The notes beneath the pieces are model-generated. The model made no database searches. It worked only from the letters and a program-made list of their open reading frames with translations, and was not told the DNA's origin. Below are positions 19,399-28,834 of a DNA stretch of 64,000 nucleotides, in pieces. This DNA is from Gracilimonas sp040877545. Its GTDB lineage: Bacteria > Bacteroidota > Rhodothermia > Balneolales > Balneolaceae. Both the position numbers and the translations under genes were made by a program. The first letter of the stretch is position 1. Each line of letters opens with the position of its first letter. The stretch is taken from NCBI GenBank assembly GCA_040877545.1, contig JBBDNN010000071.1:1-64000 (forward strand), in the 5' to 3' direction.

Positions 19399-20688
19399 AT
19401 GAGAAAGAGATTCTTTGGTAAAATATTAATTCTTGCATTGATTGCAACCTCAGGTTGTTCGAATGATCCCACCTCTTCCGAGCCGGACCCACCCGACTCA
19501 CCTGATCCTCCAAGTGGAGAAATTCCATCTGTTGTGGACCCTGATATCACTATAGATATGAGATCAGAGAAAATCAGTCAGTTGGTAGGTGATTACGATA
19601 ATGAAAGAGATGAACCTACACAAAATCAAACTTTTAGCAGATATCAATTGCGAGCCACTGATTTGGGAGCGCCTTTTCAGGATGGAGATATCACATGGAT
19701 ACCATTCGGGGATACCTGGGGCGCAGCCGGCGGCGAACTTGATGCTCTTGCCTATACCACAGACTCCAATCCGGAGGATGGACTTGATCTTGATTTCATA
19801 GACGATGAAAATGGTATATATCGCCCCATAGCCATCCAATCAATCAGTCAGGGAGCTTTTGAAGTTCCAATGGAAGGACTGATGGTGGATGACGAAATGT
19901 ATATTTATCACACCACCGATCATAACCCTCCGGTTACAATGGGCAGAAGTGTAGTTGCTACGACGGATAATCCCGATGATGCGCAATTCACTTATCTGTA
20001 TGATTTTTCCTCCAGAAATTTTATCAATGTTTCAATTGTACAAGTTGAATCCTCAGACTGGGAGTTGCTGCCGGAGGAGGAGAATGGTAAGGGGCTTGTC
20101 ATACTTGGATCGGGTTCATACCGGGAAAGTGATGTTTATCTGGCCTATCAGCCTCAAGCGGAAATAAGGAATCGTAAATCCATTCAATATTTTGCCGGTG
20201 TAGATGAGAATGATGAGCCTCTGTGGAGTTCCGGAGAAGATGACTCTGTACCTCTTTTTGAGCATCCATGTGTGGGAGAGCTTTCTGTTTCCTACAATGA
20301 ATTTATCGATCGTTGGATTCTTCTGTATAACTGCAGTAATCCCCGCGGCATCACTATGCGAACTGCCGAAAATCCATGGGGGCCCTGGACGAAATCACAG
20401 GTTATTTTTGATCCGTGGCAGGACGGAGGATATTGCAATTATATACATGTGAGCTGGGTAGATCAAAATTGTGACAGCGTTCATGATCCCGGGCGGCAAA
20501 ATGAATACGGCGGAGAATATGGCCCTTATCAATTTGAGCATTTTGCTACCGGAGACGATCAATCGACCACCATTTATTTCACAATGTCGATCTGGAATCC
20601 ATATACCGTAGTATTAATGAAAGCGGGATTAAAAAAAGAGATTACAACTAGCAATGAAAACCTCAGTTATGAACAACAGAATTACTAA
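19399..20688 (+). CDS. DUF4185-like lipoprotein, predicted beta-propeller
   Basis: Secreted lipoprotein of about 429 aa from the likely start at 19399, where a classic leader MRKRFFGKILILALIATSGC begins. The frame reaches an ATG at 19330 that overlaps the sulfatase stop, so a coupled longer form cannot be excluded. A Pro/Asp/Ser-rich linker follows the lipid anchor. The body resembles the DUF4185 propeller fold: WIPFGDTWG, VDDEMYIYHTTDH, NPWGPWTKSQVIFDP, and a C-terminal YFTMSIWNPYTVVLMK. Related five-bladed propellers bind or cleave furanosides, so a glycan-binding or hydrolytic role is plausible. No catalytic residues were assigned. Confidence 0.65.
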   Translation: MRKRFFGKILILALIATSGCSNDPTSSEPDPPDSPDPPSGEIPSVVDPDITIDMRSEKISQLVGDYDNERDEPTQNQTFSRYQLRATDLGAPFQDGDITWIPFGDTWGAAGGELDALAYTTDSNPEDGLDLDFIDDENGIYRPIAIQSISQGAFEVPMEGLMVDDEMYIYHTTDHNPPVTMGRSVVATTDNPDDAQFTYLYDFSSRNFINVSIVQVESSDWELLPEEENGKGLVILGSGSYRESDVYLAYQPQAEIRNRKSIQYFAGVDENDEPLWSSGEDDSVPLFEHPCVGELSVSYNEFIDRWILLYNCSNPRGITMRTAENPWGPWTKSQVIFDPWQDGGYCNYIHVSWVDQNCDSVHDPGRQNEYGGEYGPYQFEHFATGDDQSTTIYFTMSIWNPYTVVLMKAGLKKEITTSNENLSYEQQNY

Positions 20689-21781
20689 TTTTATAGGGAT
20701 ATTCCTTTTATGGATACTCTGTTTATTCCTGTTACCACACGCTAAGGTATGGGCGCAGACTACAACCACTAACGCGGATTGGATTCTTCCAGAAGATGAA
20801 AATGGGCCGGCAATGTGGGGTATTGAGGATGGTATTGTTTTTTCGCTTTGGCCTTCTGCGGTTGAACCAAATTCAGGTGGCCCGCGGGGGCTTCTCCGCA
20901 TTGGCCATAATTTTGAAGGGGAAACATTTCTGATCAATTTTATTGCAGTTGAACCGGTAGTAGACGGAGAAATAGAGTTCAGCGAGATATCTCCTTCACG
21001 TGTTGATGGAAAGGTGGGAAAACTGATGTGGGCCAGCGATAGTGAGAATCCTGGCCGGTATCGGTCGGAAGCTAATACCCGCGGTATCATCACTAATCCT
21101 GATCCTGAACAACCGGATGTGGAACAACTTTCTCTTTATATATTTATGGAGAAATTTTTACACGGGGCACATCCCTACCTGAAAATCACCATCCGAAGTG
21201 ACCGCCCGCAGGAAATGGGTTTAGAGATTTTCGATCACGAAGACAGCGCCCAAATGGATCGATGTGTACTGACTGCAACCATGGGAAATTATAGCAGGGT
21301 TCGGCAACTCTACTTAAAAAACCAAGTAGTAGACTCCAGAGAATTATATGACGAATACGATGATATTCATTTCATCGAAGAAGAAGGATATCCAGCTGAG
21401 GAGTTGCTAAAAGATGAAAACGGAGATTTCATAGCCATTGCAGCATCAAACGAATCCTTTTCAGAATTATCATCCTGGCCCCAGGAAAATAAATATTATG
21501 GCAAACATTGGTGGAGGTATCGCCCGTTTTATAAAGTCACGCAATATTGGCGTAAATCAGGTTCCGACTATGACTCCTCTCTTCATGTTCGTGTAAACGG
21601 CAGGGCCAAATACTACAGCGGAAGCGATATTGATCCAAGCGACTATGTTGATATACCGGGTGGCGTATCATTTGAGAATTTTGAAATGAGAGAAAATTAT
21701 TACCCCGGGCAAAAATTCTACTTTGGGATTACCAGAAAGTCACCACAGGAAATGGATGTAAATCTACCCGAATCACCTTGA
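20654..21781 (+). CDS. unrecognised secreted protein of the locus
   Basis: I do not recognise this 375-aa protein. It has an N-terminal signal peptide (hydrophobic IGIFLLWILCLFLL, cleavage near VWAQ), so it is exported. The body is acidic and rich in aromatic residues, with WGIEDGIVFSLWPSAVEP, GGPRGLLRIG and HWWRYRPFYKVTQYWR, a composition like that of carbohydrate-active beta-sandwich proteins. Its start overlaps the DUF4185-like gene by 35 bases, so the two are likely made together. It sits between sulfatases and the sugar permease. A new polysaccharide-active or binding family is possible but unproven. Confidence 0.7.
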   Translation: MKTSVMNNRITNFIGIFLLWILCLFLLPHAKVWAQTTTTNADWILPEDENGPAMWGIEDGIVFSLWPSAVEPNSGGPRGLLRIGHNFEGETFLINFIAVEPVVDGEIEFSEISPSRVDGKVGKLMWASDSENPGRYRSEANTRGIITNPDPEQPDVEQLSLYIFMEKFLHGAHPYLKITIRSDRPQEMGLEIFDHEDSAQMDRCVLTATMGNYSRVRQLYLKNQVVDSRELYDEYDDIHFIEEEGYPAEELLKDENGDFIAIAASNESFSELSSWPQENKYYGKHWWRYRPFYKVTQYWRKSGSDYDSSLHVRVNGRAKYYSGSDIDPSDYVDIPGGVSFENFEMRENYYPGQKFYFGITRKSPQEMDVNLPESP

Positions 21782-21830
21782 AATTTTAGATACTTAATAA
21801 AATCGATAAAACTAAATATAAAATAAGCAC

Positions 21831-23156
21831 ATGAACGATTCTTCTTCAATAAATACGAGCTCTGGCGGGAGTTTTAAGGAAAAATTTGGAATCCGGGTTC
21901 CGCTGCTGGCTTTTTTTCTGATAACCAGTTTGTTTTTTATGTGGGGTTTAGCACATAATTTAACCGACACGTTATTGGCCGCTTTTAAAAGAATCATGAG
22001 CCTTACCGATTTTCAAACCTCATGGATTCAAATAGCTTTTTATGGCTCCTATTTTAGCCTGGCTATTCCGGCGGCTATTTTTATCAAGAAATTTACGTAT
22101 GAAGCAGGCGTGCTTTTAGGTTTGGCCATGTATGCGATTGGAGCTCTGTTGTTTTACCCGGCAAGCATCATGTTACAATATGGGTTCTTTCTGGCAGCAC
22201 TTTTCATCTTAGCCGGTGGCCTGGCGGTACTGGAAACTTCCTGTAATCCTTACATCATTGCAATGGGGGGTGACGCTACCGGAACCAGCAGACTAAACCT
22301 GGCCCAGGCATTTAACCCGCTTGGTGCTTTATCGGGGGTAGTGATCAGCAAGTTTTATATACTTTCGCAACTAAATCTCTCCAGTGCAGAAGAAAGGGCG
22401 GGGATGAGCCTGGAACAATTAGGAAGTATTCAGGAAAATGAACTTGAGGCGGTAATGGGGCCGTACGTGACCGTAGGGATATTACTGATGGTGCTCTGGG
22501 TTGTCATTTATTTCACGAAAATGCCCAAAGTTTCTGAAAGAGGCACTAAAATAGATTTCTGGCCGACAATTAAAAGACTGGTCAGAAATAAGAACTACGT
22601 AATAGGGGTAATTGCTCAGTTTTTTTATGTGGGAGCCCAGATATGTGTGTGGTCCTTCATCATCCGGTATGCCATGGTAGAATTAAGTATAGTCGAGGCA
22701 GAAGCCTCCAATTTTTATATCGCTTCTCTCATCATCTTTTTCTTATTCAGGTTTATTTACACCAGCCTGATGACCATTTTCAAACCCGCTGTGTTACTGA
22801 GTTTTTCCTCTATACTGGCGATAATCAGTACTTTTTTTGCAATCACATTGAGCGGCATTTTTGGAGTAATCGCCTTAGTAGCCATATCAGGATTTATGTC
22901 TTTGATGTTCCCTACCATTTTTGGCCTGGCTTCAGAAGGCCTGGGAAAAGAGGATACCAAAATGGCGAGTTCCGGTTTAATAATGGCCATTGGCGGAGGG
23001 GCTGCTTTACCGGCTCTGATGGGTTTTATATCCGACTATTCCGGAAGCATCCAAATCTCTTATTGGGTGCCGTTGGTATGTTTTGTGGTGGTTTGGTACT
23101 TCGGATGGTATCACCACAAAATCAGCAAGCAGAAACTGGCCGTTGAAACAGAATAA
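21831..23156 (+). CDS. fucP: FucP-like MFS sugar:H+ symporter
   Basis: Inner-membrane major-facilitator transporter, 441 aa, similar in length to E. coli FucP (438 aa). The N-terminal TM1 region is FucP-like (FFLITSLFFMWGLAHNLTDT), followed by QTSWIQIAFYGSYFSLAIPA. The ETSCNPYI segment and LNLAQAFNPLGALSG are characteristic of this family. About 12 membrane segments are visible. FucP-type carriers take up L-fucose and also D-arabinose, which share stereochemistry at C2-C4. In this locus it should import the monosaccharide released by the GH172 enzymes, feeding FucI. D-arabinose is my preferred substrate, from context. Confidence 0.88.
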   Translation: MNDSSSINTSSGGSFKEKFGIRVPLLAFFLITSLFFMWGLAHNLTDTLLAAFKRIMSLTDFQTSWIQIAFYGSYFSLAIPAAIFIKKFTYEAGVLLGLAMYAIGALLFYPASIMLQYGFFLAALFILAGGLAVLETSCNPYIIAMGGDATGTSRLNLAQAFNPLGALSGVVISKFYILSQLNLSSAEERAGMSLEQLGSIQENELEAVMGPYVTVGILLMVLWVVIYFTKMPKVSERGTKIDFWPTIKRLVRNKNYVIGVIAQFFYVGAQICVWSFIIRYAMVELSIVEAEASNFYIASLIIFFLFRFIYTSLMTIFKPAVLLSFSSILAIISTFFAITLSGIFGVIALVAISGFMSLMFPTIFGLASEGLGKEDTKMASSGLIMAIGGGAALPALMGFISDYSGSIQISYWVPLVCFVVVWYFGWYHHKISKQKLAVETE

Positions 23157-23214
23157 AAAAATTAAAACTACACCATACGAAACCGATTAAATATTAATAA
23201 AAATACATAGTCTT

Positions 23215-24387
23215 ATGAAAACTCTACATACTGTTACTGCACTATTTGTGCTGGTGATGTTATCATTGCCAACTCTTTCTTTTGCTCAAAATAGTGGCGA
23301 TTCCGAGGGAGAAATATGGCAGTTAAAAGATTATACCTCCGAACGAATATCAAGTTATGATCGCAGCGGAGCCAATGATGATGGGAACTGGCAAGATCAA
23401 ATTCAACCCGATGAAACCAGGACAATTGGAGAAGTGGAAGGGCCGGGTATCATCAAACATATATGGACCACAATTGCCAGCAGCGAGTACTATCATTTGA
23501 AAAAAATTGTCCTGCGAATGTATTGGGACGGAGAGGAAAATCCCAGTGTGGAAGTACCCATTGGTGACTTCTTCGGATTGGGACTGGGAAAATACAATCT
23601 CTATGATTCTGAGTTTACATCCGTAGGCTCTCAAAGAGCTTTGAATGCTTCTTTCCCCATGCCATTTCGGGAATCCGCCAGAATTACGGTGACGAATGAA
23701 GGAGAACAGGCTATTGATGCCTACTACTACAATATCGATTGGGAAAAACATGAATCGCTGCCAGAAGACGTAGCCTATTTTCATGCCCAATATCACCAGG
23801 AAGTTCCTACTGAGGGATGGACAACCGACTGGGAATTAAACAGCGATCCGGAAATAAACACCAAGCAAAATACCACCGGGGAAGATAATTATGTGATTTT
23901 GGAAGCCGAGGGCAAAGGTCATTTTATAGGCGTTTCGCACAGTATTATTCAGAATCAGGGCGATTGGTGGGGCGAAGGTGATGAGATGATTTTTATTGAT
24001 GGAGCCGAAGAGCCCCAAATCCACGGGACCGGAGCGGAGGATTATTATTTGGGTGCCTGGTGTTATGGAGGTTGTGCTATAAATCCTTTTGGTCATCAAA
24101 AACCGGAGTTTGACTATGATGAGTATGGCAATCCTATAAATGGTGGAGACGACCGCGGTGCAGAGTGGACGGTATACAGGTTTCATTCTGAATCACCGGT
24201 AACATTCAATGAATCAATCCGGGTTACCATAGAACACGGCCATGCCAACCACCGCTCAGATAACTACTACACGGCAGCTTATTGGTATCAGACTGAACCG
24301 CATGCCCCGTTTCCTGAATTACCGGCGGTTGATGAACGTATACCCCGGGGCGTAAATACCGAAGGCCCTACAAGAGGTAAAAACTGA
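23215..24387 (+). CDS. GH172 family glycoside hydrolase 1
   Basis: Secreted enzyme of 390 aa with a signal peptide (ends LSFAQN). It matches the GH172 (formerly DUF2961) fold. Known members act on alpha-D-fructofuranosides and alpha-D-arabinofuranosides, including exo-D-arabinofuranosidases from gut Bacteroidota. Two Glu in family-typical contexts are E254 in WWGEGDEM and E275 in HGTGAEDYYLG. They are 21 apart, matching the spacing of the acid/base and nucleophile residues as I recall them. IIKHIWTTI, LRMYWDGE and PIGDFFG are further family landmarks. It is preceded by the permease and followed by a surface protein. The most likely role is release of D-arabinofuranose or a related furanose. 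Confidence 0.88.
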   Translation: MKTLHTVTALFVLVMLSLPTLSFAQNSGDSEGEIWQLKDYTSERISSYDRSGANDDGNWQDQIQPDETRTIGEVEGPGIIKHIWTTIASSEYYHLKKIVLRMYWDGEENPSVEVPIGDFFGLGLGKYNLYDSEFTSVGSQRALNASFPMPFRESARITVTNEGEQAIDAYYYNIDWEKHESLPEDVAYFHAQYHQEVPTEGWTTDWELNSDPEINTKQNTTGEDNYVILEAEGKGHFIGVSHSIIQNQGDWWGEGDEMIFIDGAEEPQIHGTGAEDYYLGAWCYGGCAINPFGHQKPEFDYDEYGNPINGGDDRGAEWTVYRFHSESPVTFNESIRVTIEHGHANHRSDNYYTAAYWYQTEPHAPFPELPAVDERIPRGVNTEGPTRGKN

Positions 24388-24467
24388 TAAATGAATAAAT
24401 GACAAAATAAATATATATCGACAAATCTTTACTGGTTTTTAAATGTTGAAGGAAGGACAAATCGAGC

Positions 24468-24512
24468 ATGTAAACTGGATAAAGAAACAGCCACAGAGTT
24501 TGCATGCAAACT
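24468..24512. promoter_or_regulatory. LacI half-site and 16-bp palindrome before the T9SS surface gene
   Basis: ATGTAAAC (24468-24475) repeats one half of the operators at 8045 and 9309. It is followed by the perfect 16-bp palindrome AGTTTGCATGCAAACT (24497-24512). Both lie in the 176-base gap before the gene at 24564. This could be an internal promoter/operator or a structured leader. No T-run follows, so it is not an intrinsic terminator. Confidence 0.4.
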
Positions 24513-24563
24513 GAAATGCGGCTGATCAACAATACATAAATAATCAAGAAAAAGAGGCTTAAT

Positions 24564-25643
24564 ATGACACACTCAATACAAAAACGTACAACTACAACCT
24601 TGATGCTCTTTGCACTATTGGTTTTTGCCGGTGCTGGGAATGCGTTCTCACAGGAGGTGGGATTTATCGGAATCGAATCATCCTCCGATGATCTGAATGA
24701 AGAAGAAACAGCAGCATTTAATGTTGTTAATGAAGTATTCGATGTTACCTATATTCAACTTGCTGATATCGATTCAGATGGGCTTTCAGCCCTTAGCGAT
24801 TTCGATGTGGTTTGGTGGCATTTTAGCGGAGGTGAAGACGGAGCTATTCTGCCTGATGAAGCGGTAAGTGATAATGCCCTGGAGGCATTTAACACCTATA
24901 TTACTGATGGGGGAGGTTTATTTCTGACTAAATTAGCCCCTCAACTTGCCGCAGAAATGGGATTGAATGAAGCTTATCCGGATGTGATAGTGCAAGGGGG
25001 ACAAATTGAAGACTCCGGTGAATGGGGCATGTATATTCTAGATGAAGGCCATGCCGCTTTTGACGGTATTCCCAATCCCTTTATCACTGTTTCTGACGGG
25101 CTGAATTATGATGATGATTTTGCATTTTGGGGGGACCCTGAAATTTTTGACGGAACACGACTTGCCACTATAGAAGTAGGTGAAGATTTTCCTCAAACCA
25201 CTGTCGGTGAATGGGAGCAAGGCGGCGGATTAGTGGTGTTTGCAGGCAACAGGCCTTATGTATACACTTGGGAAGGTACTAATGATTACGAAGATGATGT
25301 GAACCAGTTCACCTTAAATGTCATAGCTTATCTCGATGCTAATACCACCTCTTCAGAGATTGGTTCAGATATTCCCGATGAGATTGCCCTTCATCAAAAT
25401 CATCCAAACCCGTTCAATCCCTCTACCATAATTAGCTTCGATCTGAATAAAACATCAGAGGTCACGCTTACGGTATATGATATGTTGGGTCGGCAAGTTG
25501 ATGTTCCTATTGCCGGTAAAACTTACCAGGCAGGGCAGCATCAAATGACATTTGATGCAAGTGGATTATCCTCCGGTATATATTTATACAGAATCCAGGC
25601 CGGGGATGTATTACAAACACGTAAAATGAACTTTATCAAATAA
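24564..25643 (+). CDS. T9SS-exported protein with glutamine-amidotransferase-like domain
   Basis: Surface or secreted protein of 359 aa. It has a signal peptide (ends NAFSQE), then a Rossmann-like domain at about residues 30-255 resembling ThuA/DUF4960-type amidotransferase-like folds (VGFIGIESSSDD, LSDFDVVWWHFSGG, YITDGGGLFLTKLAP, WEQGGGLVVFAGNRPY). A T9SS sorting domain occupies about residues 270-359 (NHPNPFNPSTIISFDL, YDMLGRQV, SGIYLYRIQ). No cysteine nucleophile is apparent, so it may bind rather than hydrolyse. It is placed between two GH172 genes and is probably part of the surface glycan machinery. The exact function is unknown. Confidence 0.75.
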   Translation: MTHSIQKRTTTTLMLFALLVFAGAGNAFSQEVGFIGIESSSDDLNEEETAAFNVVNEVFDVTYIQLADIDSDGLSALSDFDVVWWHFSGGEDGAILPDEAVSDNALEAFNTYITDGGGLFLTKLAPQLAAEMGLNEAYPDVIVQGGQIEDSGEWGMYILDEGHAAFDGIPNPFITVSDGLNYDDDFAFWGDPEIFDGTRLATIEVGEDFPQTTVGEWEQGGGLVVFAGNRPYVYTWEGTNDYEDDVNQFTLNVIAYLDANTTSSEIGSDIPDEIALHQNHPNPFNPSTIISFDLNKTSEVTLTVYDMLGRQVDVPIAGKTYQAGQHQMTFDASGLSSGIYLYRIQAGDVLQTRKMNFIK

Positions 25644-25665
25644 ATAATAAGACTACTTCCTGTAG

Positions 25666-25724
25666 GTCTTGCAAAATAATTCCGGCTACTTAAGCACTCA
25701 GCTTGGGTAGCCGGAACGCAAGAC
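25666..25724 (+). other. long composite hairpin between T9SS gene and GH172-2
   Basis: An outer stem GTCTTGC (25666-25672) pairs with GCAAGAC (25718-25724). An inner 10-bp stem TTCCGGCTAC (25680-25689) pairs with GTAGCCGGAA (25707-25716), giving 17 paired bases around a 17-base loop. No poly-U tract follows the stem. It may be an RNA processing or stability element within the operon, or part of a dispersed repeat. Confidence 0.5.
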
Positions 25725-25791
25725 AACTGAAATAATAAAAAACTGTACAGGTACACTTAAACCTGCATTTAAAAAATTAAACGGGAATTTT

Positions 25792-27438
25792 ATGTACTTC
25801 AAAAAAATCACGTGGAATCTTTTTTTCTTCACAATATTGATATCCGGTGTTCAGGCGCAAGAAACACATAATGGCCTGGATATAAATATGAATAATTTAT
25901 ACCAACTATCGGACGCAAAAACCCGCTCAATCAGCCCAGAGAATTTTACCGGAGAAAAAGGAAAAGGCGGAATGGCTACCCTGGAAGAGGGAAATGCCGC
26001 AAATGCAGCCAGAGACCTGGGGCAAGGCTGGAAAGTGAATCCATTTATCATTGTTGAAGCTGGTGAATCCTTTACGCTCGGTGAAATAAATGAATCCGGA
26101 ATCATTCAGCATATCTGGATGACAGCAACAGGCAACTGGAGATATTCCATTTTAAAAATGTATTGGGATGGTGAAGAAGAGCCCTCGGTAGAGGCTCCGG
26201 TTGGAGACTTTTTTGCCCAGGGATGGGGACGCTACTCCCACATAAATTCCCTTCCTATATCAGTTAATCCAGGAAGTGGTTTTAACAGTTATTGGCAAAT
26301 GCCATTCCGGGAAAATGCCAAAATCACCATCACCAACAAAGATACCACACAAATGAGGTTGTATTATCAAATTGATTATGCCCTGACTGAAATCCCCGAT
26401 GATGCGGCCTATTTTCATGCTCAATTCCGAAGGGTGAACCCGCTTCCTTACAAAGAATTATATACGATTGTGGATAATGTAAAAGGAAAAGGGCATTACG
26501 TTGGAACTTATCTTGCACATGGAGCCAACAGTCCCGGCTGGTGGGGAGAAGGCGAGGTAAAGTTTTTTATTGATGGAGATACTGATTTTCCAACCATTAA
26601 CGGAACCGGAGAAGAAGACTATTTTTTGGGATCATATAGTTATAGCTCATTAAGACCTGACGGTACATGGGGACCCATTGATTTCACCACCCCCTATGCC
26701 GGTTACCATCAGATCCTGGATCCTGATACGGATATTGAACAACGCCGATTTGGGCAGTACCGTTGGCATATACCGGACCCCATCCGGTTTGAGGAAGATT
26801 TGGAAGTAAATATTCAAAGCCTTGGCTGGCAAACGGGCGGCCGATATCTGCCGCTGCAAGACGACCTGGCTTCGGTGGCTTATTGGTATCAAACCGAGCC
26901 GCATGAACCCTTCCCTGAATTTCCGACAAGAGAGGACTTAACCGTTTCATGGTCATCTCCACTCAATCATCTGGGTAAGGTGAGCGATATCGAACTGGAA
27001 CACGGGCCGAATTCAACTGGCAATGGGGAGCAGGATATTTTGCTGGACGGAAAAGTTGGCTCCATAGAACATGATGACAGTAAATGGCTGGGATTTGAAG
27101 GCAATGACTTTGTTGCCGTACTTGATTTGAAAATGAGGCGGGCTGTACAGGAGATTGCTGTTCGTTTCCTGGAGGATCAAAACGAGGAGATTTTTCATCC
27201 CCAAACCGTAGAGATTTTCATATCAGAAGATGGAGAGAATTTTGAAGCTGTATACATGGAAACCAATGAAATAATTGAGCAGTATGGCAAACAAATCCAG
27301 ACCATTCAGACAGCTCTGAAACACAAAGAAGCCCGGTATGTGAAAATAGTTGCAGAGAACATCGGAGAATGCCCGGATTGGCACCAAAATGCAGGAAACC
27401 AGGCATGGTTGTTAGCTGATGAGATTATTATCAGGTGA
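25792..27438 (+). CDS. GH172 family glycoside hydrolase 2 with C-terminal F5/8-type module
   Basis: Secreted 548-aa enzyme with a signal peptide (ends GVQAQE). The GH172 domain spans about residues 25-390: IIQHIWMTATG, LKMYWDGEEEPS, then Glu253 in WWGEGEVKFF and Glu275 in NGTGEEDYFLG, the expected acid/base and nucleophile pair. Residues about 405-548 add a beta-sandwich resembling F5/8 type C/discoidin carbohydrate-binding modules (DDSKWLGFEGNDFVAVLDL, HPQTVEIFISEDGENF, ARYVKIVAEN). The module should hold the enzyme on its polymer. It is related to but clearly diverged from GH172-1, suggesting a different linkage or chain position. Confidence 0.88.
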   Translation: MYFKKITWNLFFFTILISGVQAQETHNGLDINMNNLYQLSDAKTRSISPENFTGEKGKGGMATLEEGNAANAARDLGQGWKVNPFIIVEAGESFTLGEINESGIIQHIWMTATGNWRYSILKMYWDGEEEPSVEAPVGDFFAQGWGRYSHINSLPISVNPGSGFNSYWQMPFRENAKITITNKDTTQMRLYYQIDYALTEIPDDAAYFHAQFRRVNPLPYKELYTIVDNVKGKGHYVGTYLAHGANSPGWWGEGEVKFFIDGDTDFPTINGTGEEDYFLGSYSYSSLRPDGTWGPIDFTTPYAGYHQILDPDTDIEQRRFGQYRWHIPDPIRFEEDLEVNIQSLGWQTGGRYLPLQDDLASVAYWYQTEPHEPFPEFPTREDLTVSWSSPLNHLGKVSDIELEHGPNSTGNGEQDILLDGKVGSIEHDDSKWLGFEGNDFVAVLDLKMRRAVQEIAVRFLEDQNEEIFHPQTVEIFISEDGENFEAVYMETNEIIEQYGKQIQTIQTALKHKEARYVKIVAENIGECPDWHQNAGNQAWLLADEIIIR

Positions 27439-27469
27439 CTGGTACTGTGCGAAATCAAAAATTAAAAAA

Positions 27470-28705
27470 ATGAAATTAATGAAAACTACAACAGGCATTC
27501 TATTAATCATTATTGCTATGAATTTATCTGCGTGTTCACCCAATGAAAATGAAAACCGGAATGGTACCTTTGGTTATGATGTGCAATTCCTTGAAAAATA
27601 TACCGACGTGCTAGTATTGAAAGGTGAAAACTCCGACGGGCAGGTGCTGGTTACGCCCACTATGCAGGGACGGGTAATGACCAGTACGGTAGATGGTGAA
27701 AACGGCAAAAGCCTTGGGTGGATCAATCATGAGCTTATCGAATCGGGCGAAATACTTGAACAATTTACTCCCTATGGTGGAGAAGACCGGTTTTGGATTG
27801 CTCCTGAAGGAGGACAGTATTCGGTTTTTATTACACCCGGAGAGGAAATGGAGTTTGAAAACTGGTATGTCCCCAAAGGGCTTAATACGGAACCATGGAA
27901 TTTGATTTCCCAGTCTGAAACTCAGGTTACGGTGCAAAAATCCTTGAATTTAACGAACCATTCCAATACCAATTTTGATCTGGATGTTTCCCGGACTCTA
28001 AAAATCCATGACAAAAACGAAACGGAAAACTTGCTGGGTATCACTATCCCGGAAGAAATCAAGTTGGTGTCTTACGAATCTGAAAATACAATCCAAAATA
28101 CAGGTAATGAAGCCTGGACAAAAGAAACCGGAACCATATCCATCTGGATATTGAGCATGTTTACACCGGCACCGGGCATTACAGTAGTGGTTCCCTATGA
28201 AGGAGGCTCCGTCGAAGAGTTAGGTCCGGTGGTAATCACCGATTATTTTGGGGAAATCGGTTCCGACCGGTTAAGCACAGAAGATGAAGCAATTTATTTC
28301 AGGATTGATGGAGAAAAACGACAAAAACTGGGTGTTTCACCACGCCGGGCACTCCCATTTGCTGGAAGTTATGATGAAACAAATAACATGCTGACCATCA
28401 TCAACTACACCTTGCCTGAAGATAACACCGATTATCTCAATCAGTTGTGGGAAGAACAAGAAAACCCTTACGAGGGCGAAGTTGTTTTTGCCTATAATGA
28501 TGGGCCTCTCGATGATGGAAGCCAGCTGGGACCGTTTTATGAACTGGAAAGTTCATCACCTGCCGCATTTCTTGACCCGGAAGAATCACTGACTCACCAT
28601 CACCGGGTTTTTCATTTTGCCGGCGATGAAGAGGTGCTGAATCAAATTTCACAGGAAGTTTTAGGTGTAAGTATAGAAGAGATTAAAACTGCATTACCAG
28701 ATTAA
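27470..28705 (+). CDS. DUF6786-like lipoprotein
   Basis: Secreted lipoprotein of about 411 aa. The likely start is ATG 27470 or 27479, which begins a leader ending LSAC; the open frame upstream overlaps the GH172 gene and looks untranslated. The body matches what I recall of DUF6786: LVTPTMQGRVMTSTVDG, LGWINHELIESG, YGGEDRFWIAPEGGQYSVFI. This fold resembles the galactose-mutarotase superfamily. In many Bacteroidota such genes accompany sugar-degradation loci. It could act as an epimerase-like or glycan-binding protein, but no activity is established. It ends about 130 bases before the kinase. Confidence 0.7.
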   Translation: MKLMKTTTGILLIIIAMNLSACSPNENENRNGTFGYDVQFLEKYTDVLVLKGENSDGQVLVTPTMQGRVMTSTVDGENGKSLGWINHELIESGEILEQFTPYGGEDRFWIAPEGGQYSVFITPGEEMEFENWYVPKGLNTEPWNLISQSETQVTVQKSLNLTNHSNTNFDLDVSRTLKIHDKNETENLLGITIPEEIKLVSYESENTIQNTGNEAWTKETGTISIWILSMFTPAPGITVVVPYEGGSVEELGPVVITDYFGEIGSDRLSTEDEAIYFRIDGEKRQKLGVSPRRALPFAGSYDETNNMLTIINYTLPEDNTDYLNQLWEEQENPYEGEVVFAYNDGPLDDGSQLGPFYELESSSPAAFLDPEESLTHHHRVFHFAGDEEVLNQISQEVLGVSIEEIKTALPD

Positions 28706-28834
28706 TCAAAATGATTTTTAATCATTAATTACGTGAAATATTAACGGTACAAATTTAAGGGATCTGTGACAATTCAGGTTGAGCACTGTTATAATTTCTG
28801 GCGCTAAATATTGATCACTATTAAGAAGAAGAGA

